Below are positions 37,833 through 38,085 of a DNA stretch of 38,085 nucleotides, piece by piece. Below the pieces are notes generated by a model. It did not search any database. It worked only from the letters and a program-made list of their open reading frames with translations, and was not told the origin of the DNA. The translations under genes and the position numbers were made by a program. This DNA comes from a virus, in IMG/VR virus record IMGVR_UViG_3300050014_000198, positions 1-38,085 of that record. The stretch is one strand, 5' to 3'. The number at the start of each line of letters is the position of its first letter. Within the stretch, counting starts at the first letter, position 1.

Positions 37833-38085
37833 GTGTTGGAGATAGTTATTTTACATTGAGTATTTTCAACAACTTCACCATCACATTCAAAAGTGCCTTT
37901 AAGAAACATATCATTATATCCTTTAAAAGACATAGACTCTATATTACGATATAATCCTACCCCATGCAATGTCAATCTATTCATATCATCACAAACCCAA
38001 GTATCAACAAAAGTTTGTTTATATACTTTCTTTGGTCCAGTGAAAAATTGTGTGATACAAGAACGTTTGAAATATGTTTCTTTAT
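37829..38085 (-). CDS. Hypothetical protein, 5' end outside window
   Basis: The frame is open from the window edge for 84 codons and ends at TGA 37829. The visible part is ETYFKRSC, FFTGPKKVYKQTFVDTWVC and a C-terminal FECDGEVVENTQCKIT, with four Cys and likely beta strands. No family recognised. It ends within the promoter of the giant gene. Confidence 0.6.
   Translation of the reverse strand, partial: KETYFKRSCITQFFTGPKKVYKQTFVDTWVCDDMNRLTLHGVGLYRNIESMSFKGYNDMFLKGTFECDGEVVENTQCKITISNT

Noticed and set aside
37943-37975. Promoter inside the partial gene at the right edge (TTGACA-16-TATATC)
   Set aside because: The protein frame is continuous across it and the next ATG is 14 nt away; it could be chance. 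Needs transcript mapping.
1-38085. tRNA or rRNA genes
   Set aside because: No gap is long enough for rRNA and none of the gaps shows a cloverleaf with a T-loop sequence.

Overview
The window looks like an accessory region of a large (jumbo-class) tailed-phage genome. It is AT-rich and densely packed with about 63 mostly short genes. Almost all lie on the minus strand and most neighbours touch or overlap by 1-17 bases. Many encode phage-type proteins of unknown function: zinc-ribbon miniproteins, small membrane proteins, a DUF3307 protein and a LemA-like protein. There are three free-standing homing endonucleases. Two lipoprotein signal peptides and TTGACA/TATAGT promoters suggest a Gram-negative host using sigma-70-type promoters, but the host cannot be named. 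No virion, replication, rRNA or tRNA genes are visible.

Layout, in + coordinates (minus-strand genes are transcribed right to left). 1-5400: small unknown proteins, three copies of a four-member paralog family, and a T4 Rnl1-like RNA ligase. 5471-8954: a membrane-anchored BCS1-like AAA+ ATPase and a ribose-phosphate pyrophosphokinase. 8963-12041: small zinc-binding and membrane proteins, a frameshifted gene and a tandem MWPFKKK pair. 12091-13732: a short island with plus-strand genes (LAGLIDADG endonuclease, two small proteins). 13721-20921: membrane proteins, a SLOG/DprA-like protein, a HAD-like protein, NAD synthetase, metallophosphoesterase, GNAT, a nucleoside deoxyribosyltransferase-like protein and a methyltransferase. 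20955-25541: Ser/Thr kinase, PP2C phosphatase and vWA protein. 25616-28621: a second repeat-type endonuclease, nicotinamidase and a bifunctional NMN adenylyltransferase/Nudix protein. 28758-33507: membrane proteins, a frameshifted LemA-like protein, an ACP-like fusion and a lipoprotein. 33510-37767: a 1,267-residue single-chain restriction-modification-like protein (GIY-YIG-like, SF2 helicase and N6-adenine methyltransferase parts) with a short methyltransferase-like partner.

Three functional groups stand out. (1) NAD metabolism: PRPP synthetase, nicotinamidase, NMN/NaMN adenylyltransferase-Nudix and NAD synthetase; the phosphoribosyltransferase that would join them is not in the window. (2) A kinase-PP2C-vWA set resembling the TerY-P triad of bacterial stress systems, invaded by a homing endonuclease. 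(3) The giant helicase-methyltransferase, whose layout recalls Type ISP enzymes but with a GIY-YIG-like N terminus.

Regulation is readable. At least seventeen near-identical promoters (TTGACA or TTGACT, 16-nt spacer, TATAGT-like) recur. Most place the -10 box only 6-11 nt before the ATG, predicting leaderless or nearly leaderless mRNAs. Nine times the stop codon of the preceding gene lies inside a promoter hexamer. Two genes are split at GGGGG runs and one at TTTTT, all needing the same one-base shift.
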